Assembly: GCA_009377495.1 (NCBI GenBank)
Contig: WHTZ01000023.1
Span: 1 to 64,000 of the forward strand
Reading direction: 5' to 3'
Length of the DNA: 64,000 nt
From: Luteitalea sp.
GTDB taxonomy: Bacteria; Acidobacteriota; Vicinamibacteria; Vicinamibacterales; Vicinamibacteraceae
Shown here: positions 7,520-15,560 of the stretch, one piece after another
How positions within the stretch are numbered: the stretch's first letter is position 1
How the letters are laid out: every line of letters starts with the position of its first letter
Made by a program: the position numbers and the translations under genes
The notes under the pieces: generated by a model
What the model was told of the DNA's origin: nothing
The model's database searches: none
The model's input: only the letters and a program-made list of their open reading frames with translations

Positions 7520-8258
7520 TTGAAGTCTCGAGCCGGTTGGTCCGCAGGGCGTGATGGACCTGGGCCGATCACGCGACTGCGGCGGCTCGGTGAGCGGGTT
7601 CAGAGCAGACGCACTAGGCTCGCACTCTGACTGACGCTAGAACGAGGCTAAAAGCGCGTGACGAATGTACGCGACGCGCCTTGCCCCGCGGAGCCCCGCG
7701 ATCACACGACAGCTCGTGACGAGGAGTCGTACGCGAAAGCTCCAATTTTGGGGAGTGCCGGCCTTCGGTGGTGCGTCTCGATGCGGCTGGCGGTGTGGCC
7801 GACCGCGGTATCGGGCGCGAGTCGTGCTGTCTCTGGTTGCCTCGAGTCGCTTTCGGCGTTCTCGGGCTTTCTAGCTGCGACTCCCTACACCGACCCGGCT
7901 ATCGGGTGCTTCTTCCGCTGTCTTTGTAGGCGAGTCGAAAGAAGCAATCTCCACGTGGCCTGAAACCTGCCGTGGAGGGGTGGCGACTGATCGCCACGTG
8001 AGATGCGATCGAACTTACGCTCGTCTGTCGCGGGTGTCAAGCGGGCCCGCGCTGGTTGCCTGCATGGGGTGTTACTGCGCTGGGTGTGCGCTGGGTGCCG
8101 TTGGCCTTCGTGGGGGAACTCACTGGTTCTGCGATTCGTGACGGCCACTCAGCGCCGCCTCCCGCGCTAGCTCAGGGTCAGGCGCGCGGTAGGCAACACG
8201 AACGCACCGGCCTCTCCCGCTCCAAGCCACGGAAAGGACGAGGGCGGACGATTCACAC
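7520..8258. other. 740-bp spacer without a supported gene
   Basis: I see no convincing gene here. A plus-strand frame at 7658-7963 has no recognisable domain and no good RBS. A small hairpin (GTGGCGA/TCGCCAC, 7980-7997) is present. The spacer separates the xis promoter side from the end of the minus-strand permease gene. Confidence 0.5.
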
Positions 8259-10985
8259 TCACAACGCCCGCAGGGTTTCCACGACATCTACGCGCGTCGC
8301 TCGGCGCGCCGGGACGATCGAGGCGCCAAACGCCAGCGCGACGAGAATCGCCGCCGCGATCGTCCAGACGATGGGATCGAACGGCGGCACGCCGAACAGG
8401 CTGCTCTTCAGCGTGCGGGCAAGCGCGACCGCGCCGCCCAGGCCGACGAGCAGACCGACCGCGGTGATGAGAGCCGTACTGCGCAGGACCAGCCACCTCA
8501 CGACGGCAGGGTCGGCGCCGAGCGCCATACGGATCCCGAACTCACGCCGGCGCGCGGCAACACCGAACGAGACGACGGCATACAGACCGATGCCTGAGAG
8601 CACACCCGCGACCATGGCGAGCGCCGTCAGGAGGCGTGAGAGCACGTTCCACTGCGCCAACCCATCGTCGATCGCCTCCTCCATTGTCATGACCCGGCCG
8701 AGCGGCAGCGAACGGTCGAGCGACGCCGCGATCTCGCGGGCGGCGGCGCCGACGTCGATGCCCGGGGTGCTTCTGAGCGTGATGGTCGCGTCGGTCCGCA
8801 GCGGACCGTCGAGCCCCGCCGGCTCGAAGATCACCGGTGCACGCTCGTCCGTCAGGACGGAGTAAAGGGCGTTGCCGACGACCCCGATGACTTCGCACGG
8901 CCCCTTGGTCCCGAGCACCCTGAGCTCGACGGACCGGCCGACGGCCTCGTCGATTGATCCAAAGAGATCACGGGCGAGCCACTCGTTGAGGATCACGGCG
9001 CGCCGCGCCGGCTTCCCTGGTGCGCCAAGATCGTCGGCGGTGAACACGCGACCCCGGACGAGGGGGATCCGGAGCGTTTCGAAGTAACCGGTCGTCCAGA
9101 GCTCCGCCCTCCTAGGGCGCTGCATCAAGGCGTTGGAAGCGTCCCCCGTGATCTGCACACGCGTGGACGTGTTGGCATCGAAGAAGGGCGTGGCGCCTTG
9201 CGAGAGGGTGACCGACTCGATCCCGCCGCGTGCCTGCAGGCGCAGCATAAACTGCTGCATGTACTGGTAGCTCGCCGCCTCGCTGTAACCCACCATGCCC
9301 GGACGAAGGGACAACGCGAACACGCCCTGCGGATCGAAGCCGAGGTCCACCCGGCCGAGATTCTGCAGGGTGCGCACGAGCAGCAACGCGCCCACCACGA
9401 GCGTGAGCGACGCAGCCAACTGCACGACGGTGAGTATCGATGCGGGACCGAACCGACGGCGCGTCACCGACGACCCCGCGGACTTTAGCATTTCCGCCGT
9501 CTCCACGCCGACGGCGCGCCGCGCGGGCAGGACCGAGAACAGCAGCCCCACCATCAACGAGAGCACGGCGGTGAAGCCGAGCACGCGCCAGTCCATCGGC
9601 ACGTCGGTGATGGGCGTCCTGCCGACGAGCGGCATGCCTTCCATCAGACGGGTCAGCCAGATCGCGAGGAGCGTGCCGCCGATCCCACCGAGCGTCCAGA
9701 GCGTTAGGCCTTCGGTCAGGTGCTGCCTCAGCAGCCTGAAACGGCTCGCGCCGAGCGCCTTGCGCACGGCGGTCTCTGATCCGCGGCCGACGCCGCGCAT
9801 GATGAGAAGGTTGGCGACGTTCGCGCACGCGATCAGCAGGACGAGGGCGCTCAGCCCCATCATCAGCGCCAGCGATGTCGACAGACCGTTCCGCACGAGT
9901 GGGTCGACGCCGATCGGCCCGAGGACGTGAAGCTTGACCTGCTGCGTGAACTTCTTGTTCGCCTCGGGGTATTGTTCGGCGAGAAACGCAGTGAGCGACT
10001 CCAGCTCGGCTTGCGCCTGCTGGCCGTTGACGCCCGGCGCCAACCGCGCCACCCACTCGTAGAATCCGCCGGCCTCGCGTGAGGCCACGGCAGCACGTCC
10101 GTGATTGACGAGCGCGGATAGATTGCCCGGCATCCAGAGATCGATGGGTCGCACGCGGTCCGTGCCCTGAAACCCCGGCGCCGTGATGCCGACGAGGGTT
10201 AGGGCGACGCCGTTGACGTGAATGGTCTGGCCAAGGGCGGACGGACTCCGCGCGAACATTGACGTCCACAGCCTGTCGCTGATCACCGCGACTGGTGATG
10301 GACGCCCCGGCGCGTCCTCCTCGGCGGTGAACGGGCGGCCGACGGCGAAAGTGACGCCGAGCACGTCGAAGTACGAGGCGGTCACGAGCTGCGCCGGCAC
10401 CGGGCGCGCGCTGTGCTCGGCCGTCGCGACCGCCGCCGATTGCCCTTGGATCCCGGCGAGGCCCGTCAGGGTCTTGAGCCTGGGCGCGATGTCGAGGTAG
10501 TTGGAGTAGCTGAGCCGGCTCACTCTGAACCCGCCGCGCTCGCTCCACGAGCCAGACCACACCCACGCGAGCGCCGACGGATTGCTGACGCCCGGCAGCG
10601 GACGGAGCAGCGTCCAGTTAACGAGCCCGAAGATCGCCGTGGTGGCGCCGATTCCGAGCGCCAGCGTCAGTATCGCGGCGATTGTAAAGCCGGGCGCCCT
10701 CGCGAGCAGGCGCAGCGCGTAGCCGACGCCCTGCCTGAGCTCCATCAGCATGTTCGCCCGCCTTTGCTCGCGGTACCACCGCTCATCGATGTCGCGGCAC
10801 ACGGCCGCGACCGCGTTCAGGTCGCCGAAGCGGCGCAGCGCCTCGTCGCGCGCGTCGCGCGGGGCAGCGCCGCGCTCCGCGAGGTCGCGCTGCCGCATCT
10901 CGAGATGGAATGACAGCTCGTCGTCCACGTCCTTGCGGACGTCGGGCTTCCAGATACGGCGCTCGGGACGGCTGTTGTCAGTCAT
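8259..10985 (-). CDS. ADOP family duplicated permease
   Basis: A 908-residue membrane protein of the ADOP (duplicated MacB/FtsX permease) family. The N-terminal prefix domain (about 1-80) includes VDDELSFHLEMRQRDLAERG and a LRRFGD motif. The first membrane segment is at 100-122 (LALGIGATTAIFGLVN), and a MacB-like periplasmic domain follows. FtsX domain 1 lies at about 385-500 (LLIACANVANLL, VRKALGASR), with a linking segment and second periplasmic domain, then FtsX domain 2 at about 785-905 (GLYAVVSFGVAARRREFGIRMALGAD, ending PARRATRVDVVETLRAL). Such proteins probably work with an ABC ATPase encoded elsewhere; the substrate is unknown. A PadR gene lies 104 bp upstream. The gene lies between att1 and att2 and may be cargo. 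Confidence 0.9.
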   Translation of the reverse strand: MTDNSRPERRIWKPDVRKDVDDELSFHLEMRQRDLAERGAAPRDARDEALRRFGDLNAVAAVCRDIDERWYREQRRANMLMELRQGVGYALRLLARAPGFTIAAILTLALGIGATTAIFGLVNWTLLRPLPGVSNPSALAWVWSGSWSERGGFRVSRLSYSNYLDIAPRLKTLTGLAGIQGQSAAVATAEHSARPVPAQLVTASYFDVLGVTFAVGRPFTAEEDAPGRPSPVAVISDRLWTSMFARSPSALGQTIHVNGVALTLVGITAPGFQGTDRVRPIDLWMPGNLSALVNHGRAAVASREAGGFYEWVARLAPGVNGQQAQAELESLTAFLAEQYPEANKKFTQQVKLHVLGPIGVDPLVRNGLSTSLALMMGLSALVLLIACANVANLLIMRGVGRGSETAVRKALGASRFRLLRQHLTEGLTLWTLGGIGGTLLAIWLTRLMEGMPLVGRTPITDVPMDWRVLGFTAVLSLMVGLLFSVLPARRAVGVETAEMLKSAGSSVTRRRFGPASILTVVQLAASLTLVVGALLLVRTLQNLGRVDLGFDPQGVFALSLRPGMVGYSEAASYQYMQQFMLRLQARGGIESVTLSQGATPFFDANTSTRVQITGDASNALMQRPRRAELWTTGYFETLRIPLVRGRVFTADDLGAPGKPARRAVILNEWLARDLFGSIDEAVGRSVELRVLGTKGPCEVIGVVGNALYSVLTDERAPVIFEPAGLDGPLRTDATITLRSTPGIDVGAAAREIAASLDRSLPLGRVMTMEEAIDDGLAQWNVLSRLLTALAMVAGVLSGIGLYAVVSFGVAARRREFGIRMALGADPAVVRWLVLRSTALITAVGLLVGLGGAVALARTLKSSLFGVPPFDPIVWTIAAAILVALAFGASIVPARRATRVDVVETLRAL

Positions 10986-11089
10986 AGCGGCATGACTTCG
11001 GCTGGACGCGGGAAATCACATTCTGCACCTCTTGTAGCTCCCGCCATTAGGCGAAAGCCCAGCGGAAGCCGGATGAGCCGTGTGAGTGC

Positions 11090-11440
11090 TCATGCGGTTC
11101 GCGGACGACGCGACTGCAGAACGCGCGACACAGCGGCGGAGAAGTTGTCCCACCGCGTCATCTCGGCGCGGAGCTGCCGCCGCCCGACGTCGGTCAGCGT
11201 GTAGCTCCTCACGCGACGATTGCTATCCGAGACGGTCCATTGGGACGTGACGAGGCCGCGTGCCTGCAACCGGTGCAGCGCGGGATACAGTGATCCCTCT
11301 TCGATGAGCAGGTCGTCGCCCGCGACTTGCTCGATCCAGCGAACGACCCCGTAGCCGTGCATCGGCCCCCAGCTGAGCGCTTTAAGGATGAGGACACCGA
11401 GCGTGCCCTGGAGGAGGTCGATCGAGGTGCGATCCAGCAT
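11090..11440 (-). CDS. PadR family repressor
   Basis: A 116-residue PadR regulator. LLQGTLGVLILKALSWGPMHGYGVVRWIEQ is replaced in annotation by its known role as the first two helices of the winged helix; key pieces are LLQGTLGVLIL and GPMHGYGV. The wing region EEGSLYPALHRLQARGLV and the dimer helices (SYTLTDVGRRQLRAEMTRW) follow. It lies directly upstream of the ADOP permease on the same strand. PadR proteins repress adjacent transporter genes and their own promoter; a palindrome 8 bp upstream of the start (11448-11467) is the likely operator. Confidence 0.92.
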   Translation of the reverse strand: MLDRTSIDLLQGTLGVLILKALSWGPMHGYGVVRWIEQVAGDDLLIEEGSLYPALHRLQARGLVTSQWTVSDSNRRVRSYTLTDVGRRQLRAEMTRWDNFSAAVSRVLQSRRPRTA

Positions 11441-11447
11441 AGACGTG

Positions 11448-11467
11448 GCATCATATACCTATGATGC
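11448..11467 (-). promoter_or_regulatory. Probable PadR operator
   Basis: GCATCATA and TATGATGC form a perfect 8-bp inverted repeat with a 4-bp spacer, beginning 8 bp before the padR start codon. Size and AT-rich dyad shape fit PadR-type operators, and the place would block transcription of padR and the permease. Confidence 0.6.
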
Positions 11468-11540
11468 TATGGGTTCAAGACGTTCAAATATTCGGTTGAC
11501 CTCACAGCGCCTCATTGGGCCCAGAGAGGATCCAGTCCCG

Positions 11541-11666
11541 GTCGCTCCGGCAATTGCCAAGTCACAAGGAGCGCGCCGGGCGGGTCAAGGGCGCGACAGC
11601 GGCGAGCGGAGCGAGCGAACCCTTGACGCGCCCAAGCGCTCCCGCACAATCAATCGCCGGAGCGAC
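11541..11666. repeat. Foldback element, copy 2 of 2
   Basis: Outer inverted repeats GTCGCTCCGG (11541-11550) and CCGGAGCGAC (11657-11666) enclose an imperfect inner hairpin (11568-11591 against 11620-11643). The loop contains GAGCGGAGCGAG as in copy 1 at 1193-1326. Outer repeat and stem both differ from copy 1 in bases but keep pairing, so base changes look compensatory. It lies just past the PIN toxin stop. Confidence 0.75.
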
Positions 11667-11673
11667 GGTTGGA

Positions 11674-12090
11674 TCAGCCTCGAATGAGCTTCTTCACCAA
11701 TCGTCCCACCTCCGGGTCGTTCAGGAATTCGCCGGGCCGCGCCACGCTCACCGCTTGATACTGTTTCCGATCGAAGTGCCCGGGCGCCGTGTTCACCGTG
11801 ACGATGAATTCGGCGTTTGCAGCAAGCGCGCATTCCAGAAACCGGTTGTCCGGTTCGTGCCGGATCACACTGAGCTCGGTCAGCGGATAGCAGACCGGAA
11901 AGCTCTCGACGATTTCAGCGACAAATTCCGGGTGGTCGCTCAGGACGTCTGAGTACTCTTCGAGAATGGCCGGAGTGACCCACGCTTCAAGGAGGCCCGC
12001 ACGCGCGAGCTCGTAGATCAACGCCGACGCGTTGTTCTCGGCCGGGAAGGTCGCGAGCTTCAGAATGCAGGTGTCAAGGACGACTCGCAA
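11674..12090 (-). CDS. PIN-domain toxin
   Basis: The likely start is TTG 12090, which gives a protein of about 138 residues beginning LRVVLDTCILKLATFP, the first PIN strand with its metal-binding Asp. An ATG further up (12147) lies inside the antitoxin gene. The central helix has ILEEYSDVLSDHPEF, and RHEPDNRFLECALAANAEFIVT carries the second acidic cluster (EPDN, LECA), as in the PIN family 'putative toxin-antitoxin system toxin component'. PIN toxins are Mg-dependent RNases. The gene overlaps its antitoxin by 17 bases. The pair lies between att1 and att2, in the middle of the proposed element. Confidence 0.8.
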   Translation of the reverse strand: MRVVLDTCILKLATFPAENNASALIYELARAGLLEAWVTPAILEEYSDVLSDHPEFVAEIVESFPVCYPLTELSVIRHEPDNRFLECALAANAEFIVTVNTAPGHFDRKQYQAVSVARPGEFLNDPEVGRLVKKLIRG

Positions 12091-12259
12091 GGTAAGGCCT
12101 GGCGCGTCGCAGCGCCCGTGTGCGTCGCTTGGCTTCGACGAAGGCAACCGCCTCGGCTTCGGTCATGGCCTTGCCTCGGTTTTGGCGGTGCGCTCGCGCC
12201 AGCGCTGGGGAGAGCTTGAACCGGACAACCTTGCCACCAACGACGGCCGTCGCATACAT
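12074..12259 (-). CDS. Probable antitoxin partner of the PIN toxin
   Basis: A small protein of 61 residues from ATG 12259 (or 72 from a GTG at 12292; neither has a strong RBS). It begins MYATAVVGGKVVRFKLSPAL, then has a basic helical part with MTEAEAVAFVEAKRRTRALRRA. The family is not one I can name. Its size, charge, place directly upstream of the PIN gene and 17-base overlap support an antitoxin role. The basic C-terminal helices could serve in DNA or toxin binding. Confidence 0.6.
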   Translation of the reverse strand: MYATAVVGGKVVRFKLSPALARAHRQNRGKAMTEAEAVAFVEAKRRTRALRRARPYLASRP

Positions 12260-12437
12260 GACACCAGCGTACGCGAAGGCAGCGAGCGACACAAGCGATC
12301 CGGGCCTTGCATTCCGTCCGGGTCATGCGTCTTTTGTCCGGACGAAACTACGGCAGCATCACGTGCGCTTTCTAGCCGCGCGATGGCCCGCGATCTGACA
12401 CGCAGCCGCCCTCAGACCTAGCACTGGACTGGACACG

Positions 12438-12523
12438 CGGAACCGAGACGTGAACGACCCCGCGGGGCGCGCGTGGGGCCGCAGGCGCGCGCCGGGACCG
12501 GGGTCGTTCACGTCTCGGTTCCG
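12438..12523. repeat. 24-bp-stem hairpin downstream of geneA', copy 2
   Basis: The same perfect 24-bp stem as at 2277-2362 (12438-12461 against 12500-12523), with a loop that differs in a few bases but still pairs internally. It marks the distal end of the geneA/geneB module in both copies. Similarity between the two regions fades about 80 bp beyond it. Confidence 0.8.
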
Positions 12524-12550
12524 TTCCAGCGCTGTCGGAACCGCGATCAA

Positions 12551-12573
12551 GGGGCGGCACAAATCGCCGCCCC
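12551..12573 (-). terminator. Hairpin after geneA', likely terminator
   Basis: GGGGCGGC and GCCGCCCC with a 7-nt loop, 16 bp past the geneA' stop, conserved with 2390-2412. Confidence 0.45.
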
Positions 12574-12588
12574 ATGCCGTCGCGCGGC

Positions 12589-13818
12589 TCATGGCCTAAC
12601 TCCCTGCGCCTTCTGCGCTTTGTAGAACTCGTTCAGGCGATGCCAGGCGCGATCCAGCTGTTCGCTGACGCTCTGTGGTGTCTCGGCGGGGGGTTGAGGA
12701 CGGGGGTTCAGGGCGTGCGGACCCCTCGTCCTAGGGCTCGGCCCCCTTCTCAACTCCTGCCCCACGCGCTCCGGCATCGACGGCGCATCGGCGACCAAAG
12801 GGGAGAGATGACGATAGCCATGCGGCAGGACGAGGCACTCGACGGAGCCTCTGCCAGCCTCCAGGGCCTCGGCGATCGCGGGCGAAGAAATGCCCTCGAA
12901 GACCACGTCTCCGTGCCGCCGCCAGCGCCGGTACATCTCGGTGAACCGGGGTGCGCCGAACACTCTGGCACCGACGCTCACGAACCCCTGCGTTTGCGGG
13001 TGGAGGGGCTGCCCGTCATCCGCCTGACGACGATGATCGAAGTACCACCTCAGCTCGCTGATCGTGATCGGATGGAGCGGGCTCTCAAGCTCTTCGCGGA
13101 TGACCGCCTGATAGGTGCTGTAGAAGTGGTCCAGCGGGCGCGGGAAGGCCAGGCGGACGGTCCATCGCCGCGACACACGGAGCAACGCGGCGTGCCGCTG
13201 GAGGAAGGTTCGGAAGGGCTCGGTCCAGGGCTCAGTGACGAGATAGAGGAGCACGACGCGACCGCTGGACTCGACGCCAATCGGGAACGTGCTCGGCAGG
13301 TCGCGAACGGACGCTGAAGCGCTGTCGGCGACCCGGTCGGAGGCCGGCTCGGGCGACGCCGACGTTGTCAAGCGAGCCAGGCACGTGCGCTTCTCCCCAG
13401 CCGTCGTCAGCCAGTCCAGATCGGGGGTCGAGAGCACCGCGTCGAGCCGCATTAATCGCTCGGCGATGCGGCCAGCGGGCACGGGTCGGCGATACCGGCT
13501 GGCACCCTCGCCAATCGCGCCATAGAGCCCGCGCGCGTGCACGTGATACAGCCGCGCGCGGTTGTGGACGCAGGGGATCGCCGCCGCGAATCGACGCCTG
13601 ACGAGCTTGGCGAACAACGCGTTGCACTTCTTGCCGCCATTCGCGATGCCGGCGAAGGTGGCGTACTGGCGCGGGACACACACGCCGGCGTGCCGCATCA
13701 CGAGGAGGAGGAAGCGCGCCTGACGCTCCGTGAAGCCGATCTTGGCGATGGCCTGGACCCGCTCATCGTTCGGGCTTATGCCAGCGCCAACGACACTCGG
13801 CGTGCGACCTTCGGTCAC
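12589..13818 (-). CDS. geneA' (copy 2): winged-helix mobile-element protein, intact
   Basis: A 409-residue protein from GTG 13818, which overlaps the geneB' stop by GTGA; GGAGGAG stands upstream. Residues about 30-110 form a winged helix (TERQARFLLLVMRHAGVCVP, KCNALFAKLVRRRFAAAIP, LYHVHARGLYGAIGEG). The middle (PSTFPIGVESSGRVVLLYLV, EPWTEPFRTFLQRHAALLR) is alpha/beta. A conserved block RPLDHFYSTYQAVIREELESP with EMYRRWRRHGDVVFEG follows, and the end is a Pro-rich linker plus helix (VSEQLDRAWHRLNEFYKAQK). It is clearly homologous to the broken copy at 2429-3659. I cannot name the family with certainty; replication-relaxation-like DNA binding is the best fit. It is coupled to geneB' and lies at the att2 end of the proposed element. 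Confidence 0.65.
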   Translation of the reverse strand: MTEGRTPSVVGAGISPNDERVQAIAKIGFTERQARFLLLVMRHAGVCVPRQYATFAGIANGGKKCNALFAKLVRRRFAAAIPCVHNRARLYHVHARGLYGAIGEGASRYRRPVPAGRIAERLMRLDAVLSTPDLDWLTTAGEKRTCLARLTTSASPEPASDRVADSASASVRDLPSTFPIGVESSGRVVLLYLVTEPWTEPFRTFLQRHAALLRVSRRWTVRLAFPRPLDHFYSTYQAVIREELESPLHPITISELRWYFDHRRQADDGQPLHPQTQGFVSVGARVFGAPRFTEMYRRWRRHGDVVFEGISSPAIAEALEAGRGSVECLVLPHGYRHLSPLVADAPSMPERVGQELRRGPSPRTRGPHALNPRPQPPAETPQSVSEQLDRAWHRLNEFYKAQKAQGVRP

Positions 13819-14912
13819 GACCACAGCTCCTCCGCCAGACCGCCGTGGCGACCGCCGCGTGCCCCGCCGCTTCGTCCGCCGATGCGCAGGCTCAGGCCGC
13901 GATAGCAGGAGAAGCCCGACCGCGCCACGCTCGCACCGTGTGCCCCGCGATAGTGGGGTGTGACCACCTCGATGTCCTCGCGCTCCCAGCGGCCATCCGG
14001 CTCCTGATACTCGATGCGAACGTCTGGGAAATGGACCTCGTTATCAAAGTAGGGCAGGTCGTGCTCGTAGGCCCATTCGCGAATCTCATCGGGCGTGCGA
14101 TCGGGGTGGCCGTCGTAGTCGTCGTGGTCCCTGTCGTGCTCGTGCAGCCAGCGCTGATACTCGCTCTTCAACTCGTGGTCGAGGACGACGCGCTCGATGT
14201 GCGCGCCGCGCTCCGGGAGCCGCTTCTCGGCCTGCTCGTAGGCGCGATAGAGCTGCAGGTCGTGTTCGAGCTCCCGCTCACGTGCCAGGCCCGCGTAGAA
14301 GGTCTGGTGGGGCTCGTGGTCGCGGTCTCGATGGCTCTCGAGGAGGCTTCGGCCATCCTTCGTCAGGACGACGGCGGGATCGCGATAGCCGGGCACCCGG
14401 ACCGTCTCGATCAGCCCTTCGTCACGCAGGTGCCGGAGGTCACCGGACCGTGGATCGGCAGGGCCGCCGTGGTGGTCCTGGAGGTCACGACTGGAGACCA
14501 CGCGAAACGCACCGACGGTCGCGAGGGTGCGCGACTCGGAGCCGCGGAGGGTGTACTCCCGATCGCGGTCGCGCACCAGCTCCCGCTCCGGCCCACGCGG
14601 CAGGCGGACGTGGCGGCTGAACACGTCCCGCGCTTCCCGATCGCGCTCGCGAGCGTCCCGGTCGCGCTCGGCCCAACGGGCGTCGTCTCGGGCGTCGCGG
14701 CCGTGCTCGCCGGACGCCTGTCGGTCGTTGTCCGGACCGCGACCGAGCGTCCGCGCGTCGTCGTTATCTCGATCGCGCGGTCGAAGGTCGGGTTGCCTCC
14801 AATCGTCATCACGATCGCGGTCGCCGGAGCCACAGCGACTACCACGGTGCGGCGTGTTGGCGCGCCGCTCGTCGTCTCGGGAGTCGTAGTCGCGAGGGTC
14901 GAGGTCAAACAT
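13815..14912 (-). CDS. geneB' (copy 2): replication-relaxation-like protein
   Basis: A 365-residue protein from ATG 14912 (MFDLDPRDYDSRDD) behind GGAGGTCGCG; the upstream in-frame ATG lacks conservation. An Arg/Asp-rich disordered region fills about the first 120 residues. A winged helix (TLATVGAFRVVSSRDLQ, LRHLRDEGLIETVRVPG, LTKDGRSLLE) and a helical stretch (HDLQLYRAYEQAEKRLPERG) follow. The C-terminal block has PDEIREWAYEHDLPYFD, EVHFPDVRIEYQEPDGRW and EDIEVVTPHYRGAHG. The C-terminal blocks are almost identical to copy 1, which points to selection on that part or recent duplication. A PD-(D/E)xK-like relaxase accessory role is inferred. Its start lies 174 bp from att2. Confidence 0.68.
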   Translation of the reverse strand: MFDLDPRDYDSRDDERRANTPHRGSRCGSGDRDRDDDWRQPDLRPRDRDNDDARTLGRGPDNDRQASGEHGRDARDDARWAERDRDARERDREARDVFSRHVRLPRGPERELVRDRDREYTLRGSESRTLATVGAFRVVSSRDLQDHHGGPADPRSGDLRHLRDEGLIETVRVPGYRDPAVVLTKDGRSLLESHRDRDHEPHQTFYAGLARERELEHDLQLYRAYEQAEKRLPERGAHIERVVLDHELKSEYQRWLHEHDRDHDDYDGHPDRTPDEIREWAYEHDLPYFDNEVHFPDVRIEYQEPDGRWEREDIEVVTPHYRGAHGASVARSGFSCYRGLSLRIGGRSGGARGGRHGGLAEELWS

Positions 14913-14963
14913 CGCGACCTCCGAACAATCGCTCGGCGGAGGGCACGTGCACAACCGGCCGCG

Positions 14964-14991
14964 GTGTGACACAGGTGTGACACGCCGTCAC
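14964..14991. repeat. GTGTGACAC direct repeats, left of att2
   Basis: Two GTGTGACAC units two bases apart plus CGTCAC, matching 5881-5908. With 15191-15218 they bracket att2, so here both arms of a recombination site may be present. Confidence 0.6.
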
Positions 14992-15085
14992 GGTCTCGGG
15001 TGGGAAGCAGTTGCCTCCCACGCTCAGAACAGGCCGTAAAATCAGGTGGAATTGTCTGGGGCCGTCCTGGGCTGGCTCATGCCTT

Positions 15086-15177
15086 CGGCCTTCTAAGCCG
15101 GGGGTCGCAGGTTCGAGTCGCGTCCTGCTTGCCTCGCCGTAGCGGCGCCAGCCGCGGAGGCGGGCCGGGCGCGCCAC
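15086..15177 (+). other. att2: 92-bp attachment-site block identical to att1
   Basis: Base-for-base identical to 5776-5867: anticodon stem-loop with TCT, T-arm start, internal hairpin and a GGGCGCGCCA end. No 5' tRNA half lies before it. GeneB' ends the unit on its left and a truncated recombinase begins 38 bp to its right, the same order as at att1. The two blocks are in direct orientation 9,310 bp apart, as expected for the ends of an integrated element. Confidence 0.65.
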
Positions 15178-15190
15178 ATTTCGAAGGCCC

Positions 15191-15218
15191 GTCTGACACA
15201 GGTGTGACACTTCGTCAC
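15191..15218. repeat. GTGTGACAC-type direct repeats, right of att2
   Basis: The right-hand counterpart of 14964-14991; the first unit has one changed base (GTCTGACAC). It overlaps the stop of the truncated recombinase, exactly as at att1. Confidence 0.55.
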
Positions 15219-15445
15219 CTATTCTGACCTCCCACGACGGCCTTGAACGTCCGCCGCTTCCAGCTGACCTCCAGTCCTTTGCGCAGCTGCTCGTCCGTCA
15301 CGTTCAGGTAGCGCTGTGTCTGTTGAACGCTCGCATGTCCGAGCATCAACTGAATGATGCGGATGTCCACGCCATCTGCCAGCAGCCGGCAGGCCCCTTC
15401 GTGACCGAGGTCGTGCCAGTGCAGATCGATCTGCCGGAGCTTGGT
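15215..15445 (-). pseudogene. Truncated tyrosine recombinase, C-terminal 76 codons
   Basis: This piece matches the end of the integrase at 5905-7152 from KLRQIDLHWHDL to the stop, at high identity. It keeps MLGHASVQQTQRYLN with the catalytic tyrosine, but the HxxR motif reads HWHDLGHEG, so the second catalytic arginine is Gly. At about 15445 the similarity stops abruptly and unrelated, more AT-rich DNA upstream of the next permease begins. The rest of the gene was removed by a deletion or rearrangement. It would be the first gene of a third element right of att2. Confidence 0.85.
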
Positions 15446-15560
15446 CGACGACCACTTTCTATTGACATTCGATAGGAACGAGGGCAGACTGACCCTCGTA
15501 TAGATAATCGATAGAGGAGTCCATGCTGAGGCGTAATCACACCGAATAGAGGAGGCCCGC
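15446..15560 (+). promoter_or_regulatory. Upstream region of the permease, with CGATAG repeats
   Basis: A TTGACA hexamer, a hairpin (CGAGGG/CCCTCG) and repeated CGATAG units (15471, 15507) precede an AGGAGG ribosome site. The repeated AT-rich units could be a regulator site, perhaps for a PadR whose gene has been lost. No regulator gene is adjacent. The promoter call is weak. Confidence 0.35.

Noticed and set aside
7658-7963. Plus-strand frame of 101 codons in the spacer after xis
   Set aside because: No recognisable fold, no ribosome site and a composition like random high-GC DNA.
13845-14969. Long plus-strand open frame of 374 codons opposite geneB'
   Set aside because: It mirrors geneB' exactly, is rich in Arg/Val/Ala from antisense GC bias, and has no RBS or domain. 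The minus-strand gene is conserved in the second copy; this frame is not.
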